A stretch of 64,000 bases of DNA from JBOGUF01 sp050696075 (GCA_050696075.1 JBOGUF010000055.1:62001-126000); one strand, 5' to 3'. Shown: positions 51,211-62,744, numbered from the stretch's first letter. Translations and numbers: made by a program. The notes: a model not told the origin generated them from the sequence alone.

Positions 51211-52662
51211 TTACACGTCCTCCATCGCCTCACCAGCCGGCGCACTGACACCCCGCACCGCCTCGATCGCCGGGTCGTCCGGCTTGGCCAGCTCGAATGC
51301 CGCCCAGAAGACTGCCTCGGACAAGGTCGGGTAGGCGTGGATCGTTTCCGCGATCGCCGACACCGGCAGACGCATACGCATCGCGAGCGCGATCTGGGGA
51401 AGCAATTCGCCGCCCCGCGCCGCCAGGACGTGTCCACCCACCACCTGCCCCGTCGCCCGGTCGGCGACGAGCTTCACCATCCCGTCCGTCTCACCGGACG
51501 TGATCGCCCGCCCCAGATCGCGCATCTTGACCGTCGCACACTTGACGTCGTACCCGGCAGCCTTGGCCTCGTCCTCGGTCATGCCAACGCGGCCGAGCTC
51601 AGGGTCGGTGAAGATGGCATGCGGAATCGACCGGTAGTCCGCTGTTCGCGGCGGCCTGTCGCTCAGCGCGTTGTGCTCCGCAATCCGGGCGTGGTAGTCG
51701 GCAACGTGCGTGAACGGCTTGATGCCGGTCACGTCGCCGATCGCCCACACATTCTCCGCGGTCGTCCGCAGCTGATCGTCGACCGTGATGCCGTCTTCGC
51801 TAAACGCGATTCCCACCGCTTCCAAGTTGAGCCCCTCAACGGCCGGCTTTCGACCGACCGCAACCAAGATCTCCTCGCAGCGGACCTCGACCTGCTCCCC
51901 GTTCCAATCCGCGCGCAACACCTTGTCCGCCCCACCGAGGCCGACGCATCGCACGCGAGATGACATGAGCACGCGGACGCCGTCACGCTCCAAGTAGCCT
52001 CGGAGGGCTTCCGTCAGTTCGGCATCCTCCTGTGGCAACACTCGCTCGCGCCGACCAAAGAGCGTTACCTCGACCCCGAACCGGGCGAAGAGCTGCGCGA
52101 ACTCCACCCCGACCACCCCCGCGCCGATGATCCCGAGTGACCGGGGCAGGCGCGGCAACGCAACCGCCTCATTGTTGGTGATATAGCCGGCGTCGTTCAG
52201 TCCCTCGATCGCCGGGATCACGTTGCGTGCTCCCGTGGCGATGATGATCTTGTCGCCCCGAATCTCCTCGCCGCCCACGTCAAGCGAGTTCGGTCCGCGG
52301 AATGTCGCCGCCGCCTTATAGAGTTCGACACCCGAGTCGCGGATGTTCTGGTCGCCGTCGCCGCCGCGGATCGTATCGATCACCCGCTCGACCCGCTGCA
52401 TCACCGCCGGCCAATCGACCCGCGTGCTGTCGACCTCGATCCCGAATCGCTCGGCGTGCCGCCCCAGGTGGATGATCTCGGCGCTCCGCACCATCGTCTT
52501 CGTCGGGTCGCAACCCGTGTTAAGACACGTCCCACCGACCTTCCACCGCTCGATCAGCGCGACTTTGGCTCCGCGCTGGACTGCCTCGCTCGCGGCCGTG
52601 CTCCCCGCCCCGCCCGCGCCGATCACGATCAGGTCGTACGACTCATTCCCATCGCGTGCCAA
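51211..52662 (-). CDS. Dihydrolipoamide-dehydrogenase-like flavoprotein
   Basis: A 483-residue pyridine nucleotide-disulfide oxidoreductase. The redox pair is Cys-Leu-Asn-Thr-Gly-Cys in GGTCLNTGCDPTKTM. FAD loop VIGAGGAGSTAASEA, NAD loop LGIIGAGVVGVEFAQLFARF and AIGDVTGIKPFTHVADYHAR are conserved. The C-terminal HAYPTLSE gives the catalytic His/Glu. It lacks the vicinal C-terminal Cys of mercuric reductase. Start uncertain: TTG at 52662 with GGGGAG upstream (used), GTG at 52683, TTG at 52689. No pyruvate dehydrogenase genes are near, so its partner is unknown. Confidence 0.9.
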   Translation of the reverse strand: MARDGNESYDLIVIGAGGAGSTAASEAVQRGAKVALIERWKVGGTCLNTGCDPTKTMVRSAEIIHLGRHAERFGIEVDSTRVDWPAVMQRVERVIDTIRGGDGDQNIRDSGVELYKAAATFRGPNSLDVGGEEIRGDKIIIATGARNVIPAIEGLNDAGYITNNEAVALPRLPRSLGIIGAGVVGVEFAQLFARFGVEVTLFGRRERVLPQEDAELTEALRGYLERDGVRVLMSSRVRCVGLGGADKVLRADWNGEQVEVRCEEILVAVGRKPAVEGLNLEAVGIAFSEDGITVDDQLRTTAENVWAIGDVTGIKPFTHVADYHARIAEHNALSDRPPRTADYRSIPHAIFTDPELGRVGMTEDEAKAAGYDVKCATVKMRDLGRAITSGETDGMVKLVADRATGQVVGGHVLAARGGELLPQIALAMRMRLPVSAIAETIHAYPTLSEAVFWAAFELAKPDDPAIEAVRGVSAPAGEAMEDV

Positions 52663-52746
52663 CGAACACAACTCCCCCTGCACGACCAACGGGCGCGGTG
52701 CTTCGACGCGCCCGTTGCAGATTCTACGGATTTGGGCGGCGTCCGG

Positions 52747-53083
52747 TCAGTCGTCCTTCGAGGCGCCCGCCACCCAATTGCCGTCGTCGTTCTTGTGGTA
52801 ATCCTTCTTCACCGCGCCCCACGCCACGCGATGGGCGCGTTCTTCGTCGTGCCCATATTGATCCCAGGCGCTGTTGTACGCCTCCTTGTAGATATCCTGC
52901 GCGTGCGGATGTTCAATCCGATTCGTCCTGGCGATAAGGACCATAACTGCCAGGTTCGCGCTTGCCTTGTTTTGTTGATATTCGAGATTCTGATCAACAG
53001 TGATGAGGGCTTCGAACCTCGTTTCAGCAGCGCGCCTGAGCAACTCACCGTCGGGGCAACGACTCATCGAGCAGCAAGCGCAC
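52747..53083 (-). pseudogene. Decayed DUF5615 PIN-like toxin fused to a ChaB tail
   Basis: Starts GTG at 53083 as VRLLLDESLPRR, the N-terminus of DUF5615 toxins, then hits TGA at 53045. The matching continuation is found in another frame: DGELLRRAAETRFEALITVDQN, then LEYQQNKASANLAVMVLIAR, the family's C-terminal half. About 23 residues usual between the two parts are missing. After TNRIEH the sequence becomes HAQDIYKEAYNSAWDQYG and HRVAWGAVKKDYHKNDDG, which is the ChaB domain without its own N-terminus. So two joins, one a frameshifting deletion and one a fusion, are seen. The open frame from 53067 could still yield a 106-residue product. Confidence 0.7.
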
Positions 53084-53294
53084 TGGCGGTTTCCAACGCT
53101 TCTCGCGCGATCTCCAAGGCGGCTTCGGCCTGTTCGCGTCTGACGGATGGGAACTGATCGAGAAACTCGTCGAGACTGTCGCCGCCAGCCAGGTAGTCGA
53201 AGAGTGTGCGAACGGGGACGCGCGTGTTCGCGAATACGGGCGTGCCTCCAAGCGTATCGGGATCGCTCCGGACCACGCCTCCAATCTCACTCAT
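53064..53294 (-). CDS. DUF433 antitoxin-like protein
   Basis: A 76-residue protein with the DUF433 pattern: VVRSDPDTLGGTPVFANTRV, PVRTLFDYLAGGDSLDEFLD and FPSVRREQAEAALEIAREAL. Such proteins are usually paired with DUF5615 toxins as VapB-like antitoxins. Its 3' end overlaps the GTG start of the decayed toxin by 20 bases, the usual arrangement for coupled translation. The ATG at 53294 is 20 bases after the Lon stop. Confidence 0.85.
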   Translation of the reverse strand: MSEIGGVVRSDPDTLGGTPVFANTRVPVRTLFDYLAGGDSLDEFLDQFPSVRREQAEAALEIAREALETASALAAR

Positions 53295-53314
53295 GCCCAA
53301 TCTCCCCACCGTGC

Positions 53315-55957
<2,643 letters not shown>

Positions 55958-56182
55958 GCTTCAACTGAGTCGGCAAGTAGAGGAACGCGCTGGGGAAGCG
56001 GTGGGCGCGGGAGATCGGCCGCGATGCGCCGACCCACACGTGCAAGCAGCATTCATCACCGTCAATTCTAGCCGTTCTCTCCCTTAGGAACCACCCGGAG
56101 CCTGTTAGCAGCCTGGCGTGTGTCGTGCAAAAGGCAGCCAGGGCGCACCATCGATCGGGACGTGCTGAAACAGGAGAGTGCG

Positions 56183-56881
56183 ATGGAGACATTCGAAGAA
56201 CCGCCGCCTTCGGGCGACGCCGGGGCCGTCGTCGTCGGTGTCGACCTCGGCGCCAGTAAGGTCGCCCTCATGGCAACCGACGCGGCCTCCGGCGACGACC
56301 TTGCGCACGATCGCTTCCCCACCCCGGCGGACATCGGCCCTGACGCGATGATCGAACAGCTATGCGACGCGATCCTGACGCTCGTCGAACAGGCGGGGCG
56401 GTCGCCCGACGCCCTGTGCGCCTTCGGCGTCGCCGTCCCCGGCCCGGTCGACGTCCGCAACGGCCGCGTCATCCTCGCCGGCAACCTGCACGGCTGGGTC
56501 GACGTCCCCCTGCGCGCGACGCTACACCACCAACTCGACATCCCGGCCTGGGTCGACCAGGACGCCAAGGCGGCCGCGCTCGGCGAGCGCTGGCGCGGCT
56601 GCGCCACGGCGATGGAGACCTTTGTCTTCCTCGCGCTCGGCACCGGCATCGGCGCGGGCCTGTTCATCAATGGCCAACTCCATCGTGGCCGGCACCACGG
56701 CGCCAGCGAAGTCGGCAACGTCGTCATGGGCCGGGAGTATCTCGGCCGCGAACGCATCGCGCGCGAACTGGCTCGCCCCCCGGCCCTCATGGGTTCGGTC
56801 CTCGGCGAAGACGCGCAACTCTTCGGCGCAACCTTCGGCGCCCTGCAAGTGCTCAAGGAGGAGAACGACCGCACCCAATAG
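56183..56881 (+). CDS. Shortened ROK-family protein
   Basis: A 232-residue member of the ROK sugar-kinase/repressor family. GVDLGASKVALMATDAASG is the phosphate loop, FGVAVPGPVDVRNGRVILAG is a ROK signature, DQDAKAAALGERW contains the likely catalytic Asp (family NDAN), FLALGTGIGAGLFINGQL and HHGASEVGN follow. The usual ExGH and CxCGxxGC zinc-binding section is absent; it reads SEVGNVVMG then goes almost at once to the end. Normal ROK kinases are about 300 residues, so about 80 are missing. The ATG at 56183 has CAGGAGAGTGCG upstream. Probably not a full kinase. Confidence 0.78.
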   Translation: METFEEPPPSGDAGAVVVGVDLGASKVALMATDAASGDDLAHDRFPTPADIGPDAMIEQLCDAILTLVEQAGRSPDALCAFGVAVPGPVDVRNGRVILAGNLHGWVDVPLRATLHHQLDIPAWVDQDAKAAALGERWRGCATAMETFVFLALGTGIGAGLFINGQLHRGRHHGASEVGNVVMGREYLGRERIARELARPPALMGSVLGEDAQLFGATFGALQVLKEENDRTQ

Positions 56882-56918
56882 CCAGGCGCGCGAATCGCGA
56901 CGACAATCCCGCCGTCGG

Positions 56919-57581
56919 CTAAGGAGCAAGCCGTTCGATCACCCAGCGATCGTCCGGCTGCCGTCGATACCGCAATCGGTCATGCAGCCGACTCGGCCGT
57001 CCCTGCCAGAATTCATAGACCGCCGGCGCCACCCGGTAGCCGCCCCAATGCTCCGGCGGCGCGATCTCTCCGCCTTCGTGTTCGGCCTCGAACCGCGCAT
57101 AATCGTCGTGAAGTCGCTCGCGGCTTGGCAGCACGGCGCTCTGGTGGGAAACGGCCGCCGCCATTTGGCTGCCGCGCGGTCGCCCACGGAAATAGGCGGT
57201 CGACTCGTCGTGCGCCACTTGCTCGACTGTCCCACTGATCCGGACCTGCCGCTCGAGTTCAGGCCAATAGAAAAGCAGAGCCGCCCGCGGGTTCGCCGCC
57301 AAATCATGCCCCTTCGCGCTGTCGTAATGGGTGTAAAAGACAAAGCCACGCTCATCAAACGCCTTCAGCAAGACCGTACGCGCCGACGGCTCCCCGTCCG
57401 CGCTCGCCGTCGCTACTGTCATCGCGTTTGGCTCGCGCCGCGACGCCTGCCGCGCCTCATCGAACCAGAGCGCAAATTGCCGCAACGGATCGGGATCGAC
57501 GTCGCCCTCATGCAGTTCGTCCAAGCGATAATCCTCGCGCAAATGAGCCAGCGATACGGCAACACCCTCAACCGCGGTCAT
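56919..57581 (-). CDS. pdxH: Pyridoxamine 5'-phosphate oxidase
   Basis: A 220-residue FMN enzyme making pyridoxal 5'-phosphate. LREDYRLDELHEGDVDPDPL at the N-terminus, MTVATASADGEPSARTVLLK, FVFYTHYDSAKGHDLAANPR, ALLFYWPELERQVRISGTVE, YFRGRPRGSQMAAAVSHQS and the end RLHDRLRYRRQPDDRWVIER are each strong PdxH signatures. The ATG at 57581 fits the family start; a TTG at 57626 lengthens it by 15. Monocistronic, convergent with the ROK gene. Confidence 0.95.
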   Translation of the reverse strand: MTAVEGVAVSLAHLREDYRLDELHEGDVDPDPLRQFALWFDEARQASRREPNAMTVATASADGEPSARTVLLKAFDERGFVFYTHYDSAKGHDLAANPRAALLFYWPELERQVRISGTVEQVAHDESTAYFRGRPRGSQMAAAVSHQSAVLPSRERLHDDYARFEAEHEGGEIAPPEHWGGYRVAPAVYEFWQGRPSRLHDRLRYRRQPDDRWVIERLAP

Positions 57582-57746
57582 ATGCTTGTCGTCCCATGAA
57601 CTGACGCGTCCCCACGTTCTCGTCAAATCGGCCGCGAGTCTAGCATAGCGTCTCTACGCCGCGTGATTTGCAGCGTTCCACGCTCGAACCGCGAACCCGT
57701 TACACTCGTCGTATGCGTCTTCGTGCCAATAAGGGACATCCGTCTC

Positions 57747-58016
57747 ATGAGATCGGTTTCCAGACTGACGCGAAAAGGTCAACTCACGATTCCGAAACGT
57801 ATTCGGGATGCGCTTGGATTCAAGCCACACGATGAGATCGAAGTTGAGCTGGTCGACGGGGAAGTACGACTGCGCAAGGCGCGGCTGTCGCTCAACGAGA
57901 TCGCCGGCAGCGTTCCCCCAATCGATGTGCCACTCGAGCGCGCGATTCACCTGGCAAAGGAGGAGCGGGCGCGGCGCAAATATCGTGACTCCCTCATACA
58001 GAGGATCGAGCCATGA
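57747..58016 (+). CDS. AbrB/MazE-type antitoxin, no toxin partner
   Basis: An 89-residue protein of the SpoVT/AbrB swapped-hairpin family: SRLTRKGQLTIPKRIRDALG, FKPHDEIEVELVDGEVRLRK. The C-terminal half (LAKEERARRKYRDSLIQRI) would wrap a toxin. It ends GAGCCATGATCAG: an ATG overlapping the TGA stop is where a coupled PIN toxin would begin, but the frame beyond runs into the antisense of the ABC gene. The toxin appears to have been lost. In-frame starts upstream (57663) are less conserved. Confidence 0.82.
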   Translation: MRSVSRLTRKGQLTIPKRIRDALGFKPHDEIEVELVDGEVRLRKARLSLNEIAGSVPPIDVPLERAIHLAKEERARRKYRDSLIQRIEP

Positions 58017-58024
58017 TCAGTTCG

Positions 58025-59656
58025 TCACTCGGCCACGGTTCTCGCGAACCCGGCTACTACATCCTCGACCGTCAAGAACCCATCTCCGTACAGCTTGTTG
58101 ATTTGGGTCGAATACGTCAGCGATCCGGAGAGCACTTCACGCGGCGTGCCGTCCGCGATCACCTCGCCGCCGCCCAAGAGCACCACCCGGGTTGCGACCT
58201 GCGCCACCATCTCGACATCGTGCGTCGCCAGCACCACCGCCACTCCCTCGCCGCACAGCCGGGTCAGCAGTTCGCCCAGGGCGCGCTTTCGCCCCGCGTC
58301 CATCCCGCGCGTCGGTTCGTCCAGCAAGAGCACGCGCGGCGCCGCCACCAGGATCGAGGCCAGCGCGGTCCGTTCCTGCTCCCCCGCGCTGAGGTCACGC
58401 GGATACCGTTCGGCGAGACGCTCCAACCCAAACGCGCCGAGCAGCGCATCGGGGTCAGTTCCGCGACCCGCGCGGCCGTTCGGGTGATGGGCCAACGTGA
58501 ATTGCAACTCCTCGCGTACCGAGCGCGAGAAGAGGAGCGCGCCTGGGTTCTGCGGCAAATAGCTGACGTCGCGCGCCAACGTCGCCGCGTCGAGCGACGT
58601 CGCATCACGCTCCCCAACGACGATGCGACCCTCGACTGGCCGGTGAAAGCCCATCACCGCCCGCAGCATGGTCGTCTTGCCTGAGCCATTGCGCCCCATC
58701 AGCGCCACCAATTCGCCGGGCCGGATTTCGAGATCGAGGTCACGCAATACCGGCCGCCGGCCGTACCCGGTCGACACGCCCTCCAGTCTGAGTACCGGCG
58801 CCGCGCCCGATACTCCCAGACCCCGTACCGGCGATGCCGGATCGCGGCCGTCCATCGCCACCGCGCGCCGCCCCTCCTTGATCGTCAGCGGCAGCGGTTG
58901 CCAGCCAAGCGCACGACCGAGCCGGACCAGCGGCGGCGCCAATTCCTCATCCATCAGCTCTAGCACGTCGCGCGGATGGCCATCCAGCGCGTCGCCGTTT
59001 GCCCAAAGCACATGCATCCGGTCAGCGTGCCCGACGACGCGCTCCAAGCGATGCTCGGAGAGGATGACCGTGAGCCCCAGGTCTTCGTTCAGGCGGGTGA
59101 GCGTCGTTAGCACGTCCTCCGCGCCCCACGGATCGAGCTGGCTTGTCGGCTCGTCGAGCGCGAGGATGCGCGGTTGCAGCGCCAGTGCCGAGGCGACGGC
59201 CACCCGCTGCCGTTCCCCGCCGGAGAGCGTCGCGGTCTCCCGATCCCGCACATCCGCGATCCCCAGCAGATCGAGCATCTCTTCGACTCGCTTGCGCATT
59301 GTCGGCGGCGGCACGCCGAGCTGTTCCATGCCGAACGCGATCTCGTCCTCCACCCGGCCGGTAACGATCTGCGCCTCCGGGTCCTGGAAGACGAACCCCA
59401 CATCGCGGCTCAGGATGCGCGGACCGTGCTGCCGCGTGTCGAGGCCGCGCACCGTCACCGCTCCGCCGAACCGCCCGCCCGCAAAATGCGGCACCAATCC
59501 GTTCAGGCAGCGCAGCAGCGTCGACTTGCCGCTCCCCGACGGCCCGGCCACGACGACGAACTCGCCGTCGTCGATCTCCCAGTCAACCCGCGACAGCGCC
59601 GCATCCTCGGTTCCAGGGTAGGCGTAGTTCACGCCGGCATACCGTATGCCGTTCAT
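58025..59656 (-). CDS. ECF transporter ATPase, fused two-domain EcfA
   Basis: A 543-residue protein with two complete ABC ATPase domains. First: VVVAGPSGSGKSTLLRCLNG, QDPEAQIVTGRVEDEIAFGM, TLSGGERQRVAVASALAL, ILALDEPTSQLDPWG. Second: LVALMGRNGSGKTTMLRAVM, LSAGEQERTALASIL, VLLLDEPTRGMDAGR. The Q-loop residues QIVTGRVEDEIAFGMEQLG are typical of EcfA. A single chain replaces the EcfA1-EcfA2 pair. It overlaps EcfT by 4 bases and is the last gene of a riboswitch-controlled operon. Confidence 0.93.
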   Translation of the reverse strand: MNGIRYAGVNYAYPGTEDAALSRVDWEIDDGEFVVVAGPSGSGKSTLLRCLNGLVPHFAGGRFGGAVTVRGLDTRQHGPRILSRDVGFVFQDPEAQIVTGRVEDEIAFGMEQLGVPPPTMRKRVEEMLDLLGIADVRDRETATLSGGERQRVAVASALALQPRILALDEPTSQLDPWGAEDVLTTLTRLNEDLGLTVILSEHRLERVVGHADRMHVLWANGDALDGHPRDVLELMDEELAPPLVRLGRALGWQPLPLTIKEGRRAVAMDGRDPASPVRGLGVSGAAPVLRLEGVSTGYGRRPVLRDLDLEIRPGELVALMGRNGSGKTTMLRAVMGFHRPVEGRIVVGERDATSLDAATLARDVSYLPQNPGALLFSRSVREELQFTLAHHPNGRAGRGTDPDALLGAFGLERLAERYPRDLSAGEQERTALASILVAAPRVLLLDEPTRGMDAGRKRALGELLTRLCGEGVAVVLATHDVEMVAQVATRVVLLGGGEVIADGTPREVLSGSLTYSTQINKLYGDGFLTVEDVVAGFARTVAE

Positions 59657-60711
59657 GCCGCGTCCCGCACCGTTGAGGAGCGAAGCGGCGGTACAAGAAA
59701 CGCCGGGACCACGAGGAAGGCTATGCCGCCGAGGAGCAGCAGATCAACGACCGGCGGTTCCAGTGTCGGATACGGCTCGTAGCGCAGCGCGGCCTCATGA
59801 ACCGAGAGGGTCAGGATCACCAATAGTGCCGCCACCGTCGATGCGGCGGTGGCGACAATGTCGGCCGTCTGCCACTCCGGCCGCCTATACCGCGTCCGCT
59901 TCGAAGCAGGTGCGCGCCGCACCAACACCACCACCGTCAGGATCGCTACCGCCAGCGCCAAGCCGGCCATGAGACTCCGTCCGGTCGCCAGCAGATAGCC
60001 CGCGGCCAATCCGGCCGCCAGCCCGAGCGCAATCACGATCCGCTGCCAACCTGATGTCCGCGTGGCGGTTGCCGGCGCCCCAAACGCCCGCGACTCCAAC
60101 GCCTCGGCGGTCGTCATCGCCCGTTCCAGCCCGCCGGTCAGCAGCGGGACAACCAGGGGCACGAGATCGCGGACGCCGCCGATCCGGTGGCCGCGGATCG
60201 CCTGTGCCTCCCGGATCTCCAGAAACGCCGCCGCCGTTTGCGGCAAAAAGGCAAAAGCGACCGACCCCGCGACGGCGACCGTCGCCAACCGCTCCGGCAG
60301 CAACCGAAGCAGCGCCGGCCATTCAGTCATCGCGCCCACCGTCGTCCCGATCAGCACGAGAATCACCAGCGCCCACCCGCTGAGGAATCCGTAAATCAAC
60401 GCATTGAGTGTCAGCGCCCCGCCGACGATCGGCCAACCCTCCGGCAGCCGCGCCAGCTCCCGATCCCCGCCGTGGTAGGTCAGCAGGTTGAAGAGCACGC
60501 CGATCAACGCGGAAATCGCCGCCAGGCGCACCAACCAGCTCCACGAGGCGATCGGCCGACCCCGTCCGCTCCACGCGGCCCGCACGCTGACGACCACCAG
60601 AAGTGCGGCCGCCAGCGCAAACGGATTACGACCAAGTAACGGCAGGAGACTCGCCGCCGCGCCCCAGATCAGCCATGCCCGCGGGTCCAGCGTCGGTTGT
60701 GCCCCACTCAT
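59653..60711 (-). CDS. ECF transporter transmembrane protein EcfT
   Basis: A 352-residue membrane protein with about six to eight helices. The two EcfT coupling motifs are EAQAIRGHRIGG and TAEALESRAFGAPA (the Ala-Arg-Gly signature adjacent to the ATPase). Between the coupling helices lie RDLVPLVVPLLTGGLERAM. It anchors the ATPases to a substrate component. Translationally coupled to EcfA (4-base overlap) and to the DUF4430-like gene (4-base overlap), so all are one operon. Confidence 0.9.
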   Translation of the reverse strand: MSGAQPTLDPRAWLIWGAAASLLPLLGRNPFALAAALLVVVSVRAAWSGRGRPIASWSWLVRLAAISALIGVLFNLLTYHGGDRELARLPEGWPIVGGALTLNALIYGFLSGWALVILVLIGTTVGAMTEWPALLRLLPERLATVAVAGSVAFAFLPQTAAAFLEIREAQAIRGHRIGGVRDLVPLVVPLLTGGLERAMTTAEALESRAFGAPATATRTSGWQRIVIALGLAAGLAAGYLLATGRSLMAGLALAVAILTVVVLVRRAPASKRTRYRRPEWQTADIVATAASTVAALLVILTLSVHEAALRYEPYPTLEPPVVDLLLLGGIAFLVVPAFLVPPLRSSTVRDAA

Positions 60712-61511
60712 GGCGACTCCTCGCGTAGCCGCCCCCGCCGGATCGCTACCACCATGGCCACCCCCAGCCCAGCCAGAATCGCCCCCGCGCCCGCGTAGAC
60801 CAGTGGATCCTGACTGCTCGTTTCCGGTTCTGGCGTCGCGCCGGCCGGATAAACGTTCTGCACCGCCGCCGTCGGGACCTCACCCGCGACCGGACTCGCC
60901 TGGCTGCCCGTCACTCCCGCCAACCGCGCAACCTGGTCGATCGTCACGGCCGGCAGATGCGGTTCCTCCGGCGTCCACGACCAGCCGTCGACATCGCCGT
61001 CCCGCACCTTGGTCGAGCTTGCGCCCAGCACCAGCGGCTGCCAGTCGCCCAGCGCGTCCTGGCGGAAGTACTGCCAGAAGGGCGATTCGTTCCCCGGCCC
61101 TTGGCAAACCCGCCGCCGGCACTCCCCCGCCCCGCATCCCTCGTGATCGATCGAGCAGATGCCGACCCCAAGCCCGCCAAACGGGACCGTGACAATCGGA
61201 ATGCCCGTCCGCTCCAACAACTCCGCACCCGTGATCTCCTCCTCCGAGAAGGCCACGTACGCATACGTCAACCTCCCATCCCCGTGATGCACCACCACCC
61301 CGGCATGGCTGAGCTCCTCGCCCGCCACCAATCCAAACGGCGCCAGCACTGCCAGCACGACCAACAACAATGCGACGACCCAAGACCCTCTGCCGGCCAG
61401 CGATTCTCGGTTGGGTCGCCGCGTGCCTCGCGCGCAATCGTGCCACGCGCACTGCCCGTCACGATCCGTGTAGGGGCGCTGCTTGCTGCGCCCGCGCGCC
61501 GCCGCGCGCAT
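60708..61511 (-). CDS. Membrane-anchored DUF4430-like protein (transcobalamin beta-domain type)
   Basis: A 267-residue protein, start uncertain. A membrane/signal helix SWVVALLLVVLAVLAPFGLV is followed by an extracytoplasmic domain and a C-terminal helix (LVYAGAGAILAGLGVAMVVA). The domain has EEITGAELLERTGIP, GLGVGICSIDHEGC, FWQYFRQDALGDWQPL and VRDGDVDGWSWTP, the order of the transcobalamin-like DUF4430 beta domain (helix, Trp-containing strand, GDxxxWxY end). An ATG at 61511 is used; the extra Arg-rich lead of about 45 residues is doubtful and TTG starts nearer the helix are possible. The Cys-rich insert may form disulfides. Confidence 0.7.
   Translation of the reverse strand: MRAAARGRSKQRPYTDRDGQCAWHDCARGTRRPNRESLAGRGSWVVALLLVVLAVLAPFGLVAGEELSHAGVVVHHGDGRLTYAYVAFSEEEITGAELLERTGIPIVTVPFGGLGVGICSIDHEGCGAGECRRRVCQGPGNESPFWQYFRQDALGDWQPLVLGASSTKVRDGDVDGWSWTPEEPHLPAVTIDQVARLAGVTGSQASPVAGEVPTAAVQNVYPAGATPEPETSSQDPLVYAGAGAILAGLGVAMVVAIRRGRLREESP
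61470..61493 (+). repeat. Dispersed repeat GTAGGGGCGCTGCTTGCT, copy 2
   Basis: Same 18 bases as 11577-11594; here extended to GCGCCC so that GGGCGC and GCGCCC can pair around TGCTTGCT. It lies within the uncertain N-terminal region of the DUF4430-like gene, which is one reason to doubt the longest start. Confidence 0.65.
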
Positions 61512-61583
61512 CGGTCGCGGACCGATAACCTTGCAATTCGACTGGAGGCGTGGACCCAACCCATCCACATCCATCGCTCGACG

Positions 61584-62597
61584 CTACCCGCCCGCGGCCG
61601 GCGACGCCACGGGTACGCCTCCCGCGGGCACGATTGGCAGCGGCAGCCCGGCAACAGCTGGCAGCGCCTGGACAGTCGCGAAGAAGTTGTCGTCCGCCTC
61701 CGCGTCGGTATACCGAAAGGCGCCGCTCGGGTTCTGGAACGCAATCAGCGCCCCCGCCGCATCATTCCAATCATCCGACGCGGGATCCTCCCCGGCGGCG
61801 ATCAACGCCTGCACGACCAGCGCCGTCGAATTGGCGTCCGGCGTCAGCGGGTCGGCCGGCTGATAGGTAAAGCCACCGCCGTCCGCCTGTACGGTTCTCA
61901 AGTAGCCGAGCGCACTCTCTATCAGTGGGTCATCGCCCGCCCCCATGGCGACCAACGCCTGGATCACCACGGCGGTCGTATTGGAATCGCCCGCGCCGTC
62001 CTCCGTCGTGCCGTCAAACGCCCACGACCCGTCGTCGATCTGGATCGCTCGCAACGCCTCGATCGCCGCGGCCGGCACCGGCTCGTTGGCGGCGACGTGG
62101 GCCAGGACAATCAGCGCGTGGTCAAAGACGCCGAACCCGAACAGACCGGTTTCCTCGTTCGCGCTCCGCGTAAACAAGGCAACCGGATCGACCGTCGCCA
62201 CGTCGCGCGGATTCCCGCCCGCGCCGACCACCGCCAGCGCCAGTTTCGCCGCCTGCCCTGGTCCCGTCTGAGCATAGACCAGCGCGTTCGCTTCGAGGGA
62301 GGCCACTGACGCGCTCAGATCGACCTCGGTTCCCGCCTGCCGTGCGGCGGCCAGCGCGATCACGGCGTCGGCGGTCGCGCCGGGATCCGGCTCGCCGTCA
62401 AACCCCGCGTACGACCCGTCCTCTGCTTGCTGCGACACCAGCCACGCCGCCGCCGCATCCACGGCGGGCGACGCGGTCGGTGTCGCCTGTTGGGAAACAG
62501 CCGACGGCGCGGCAACGCCGATCAGCGCGAATAAGGCGACGAACAACATCGACAGCGACAACAGGCAACGGCGTGGCCGCCGCGGTTCACCACGCAT
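61584..62597 (-). CDS. Secreted alpha-toroid protein (transcobalamin/prenyltransferase-like repeats)
   Basis: A 337-residue exported protein. A signal helix (SMLFVALFALIGVAAPSAVS) is followed by QQATPTASPAVDAAAAWLVS. At least four QxDGS-type helical repeats are seen: SQQAEDGSYAGFDGEPD, IQIDDGSWAFDGTTEDG, VQADGGGFTYQPADP and FQNPSGAFRYTDAEAD, the alpha6/alpha6 toroid pattern of squalene cyclases and of the alpha domain of transcobalamin/intrinsic factor. With a cobalamin riboswitch upstream and a DUF4430-like beta domain next, a cobalamin-binding role is favoured. Start ATG at 62597 follows AAGGGATTGCC. Confidence 0.82.
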   Translation of the reverse strand: MRGEPRRPRRCLLSLSMLFVALFALIGVAAPSAVSQQATPTASPAVDAAAAWLVSQQAEDGSYAGFDGEPDPGATADAVIALAAARQAGTEVDLSASVASLEANALVYAQTGPGQAAKLALAVVGAGGNPRDVATVDPVALFTRSANEETGLFGFGVFDHALIVLAHVAANEPVPAAAIEALRAIQIDDGSWAFDGTTEDGAGDSNTTAVVIQALVAMGAGDDPLIESALGYLRTVQADGGGFTYQPADPLTPDANSTALVVQALIAAGEDPASDDWNDAAGALIAFQNPSGAFRYTDAEADDNFFATVQALPAVAGLPLPIVPAGGVPVASPAAGG

Positions 62598-62744
62598 GGC
62601 AATCCCTTTCTTCCCGTCTTGGATGCAAACAAGCGCACGGCAGAATGCACCGCTCGAATCGCGCGCGAACGGGCGACTCGGCGGCGTCACGAGGTCGAAT
62701 GAGGTCAGTGGTGCGGTACCGGCATGCGGTGTCCTCCCCTTTCA

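Noticed and set aside
51211..52662. Mercuric reductase
   Set aside because: It lacks the C-terminal vicinal cysteines and the N-terminal metal-binding domain, and no other mer gene is near.
58013..58684. Toxin gene following the AbrB antitoxin
   Set aside because: The frame beginning at the ATGA overlap is the antisense of the EcfA gene and has no PIN-domain acidic residues in pattern.
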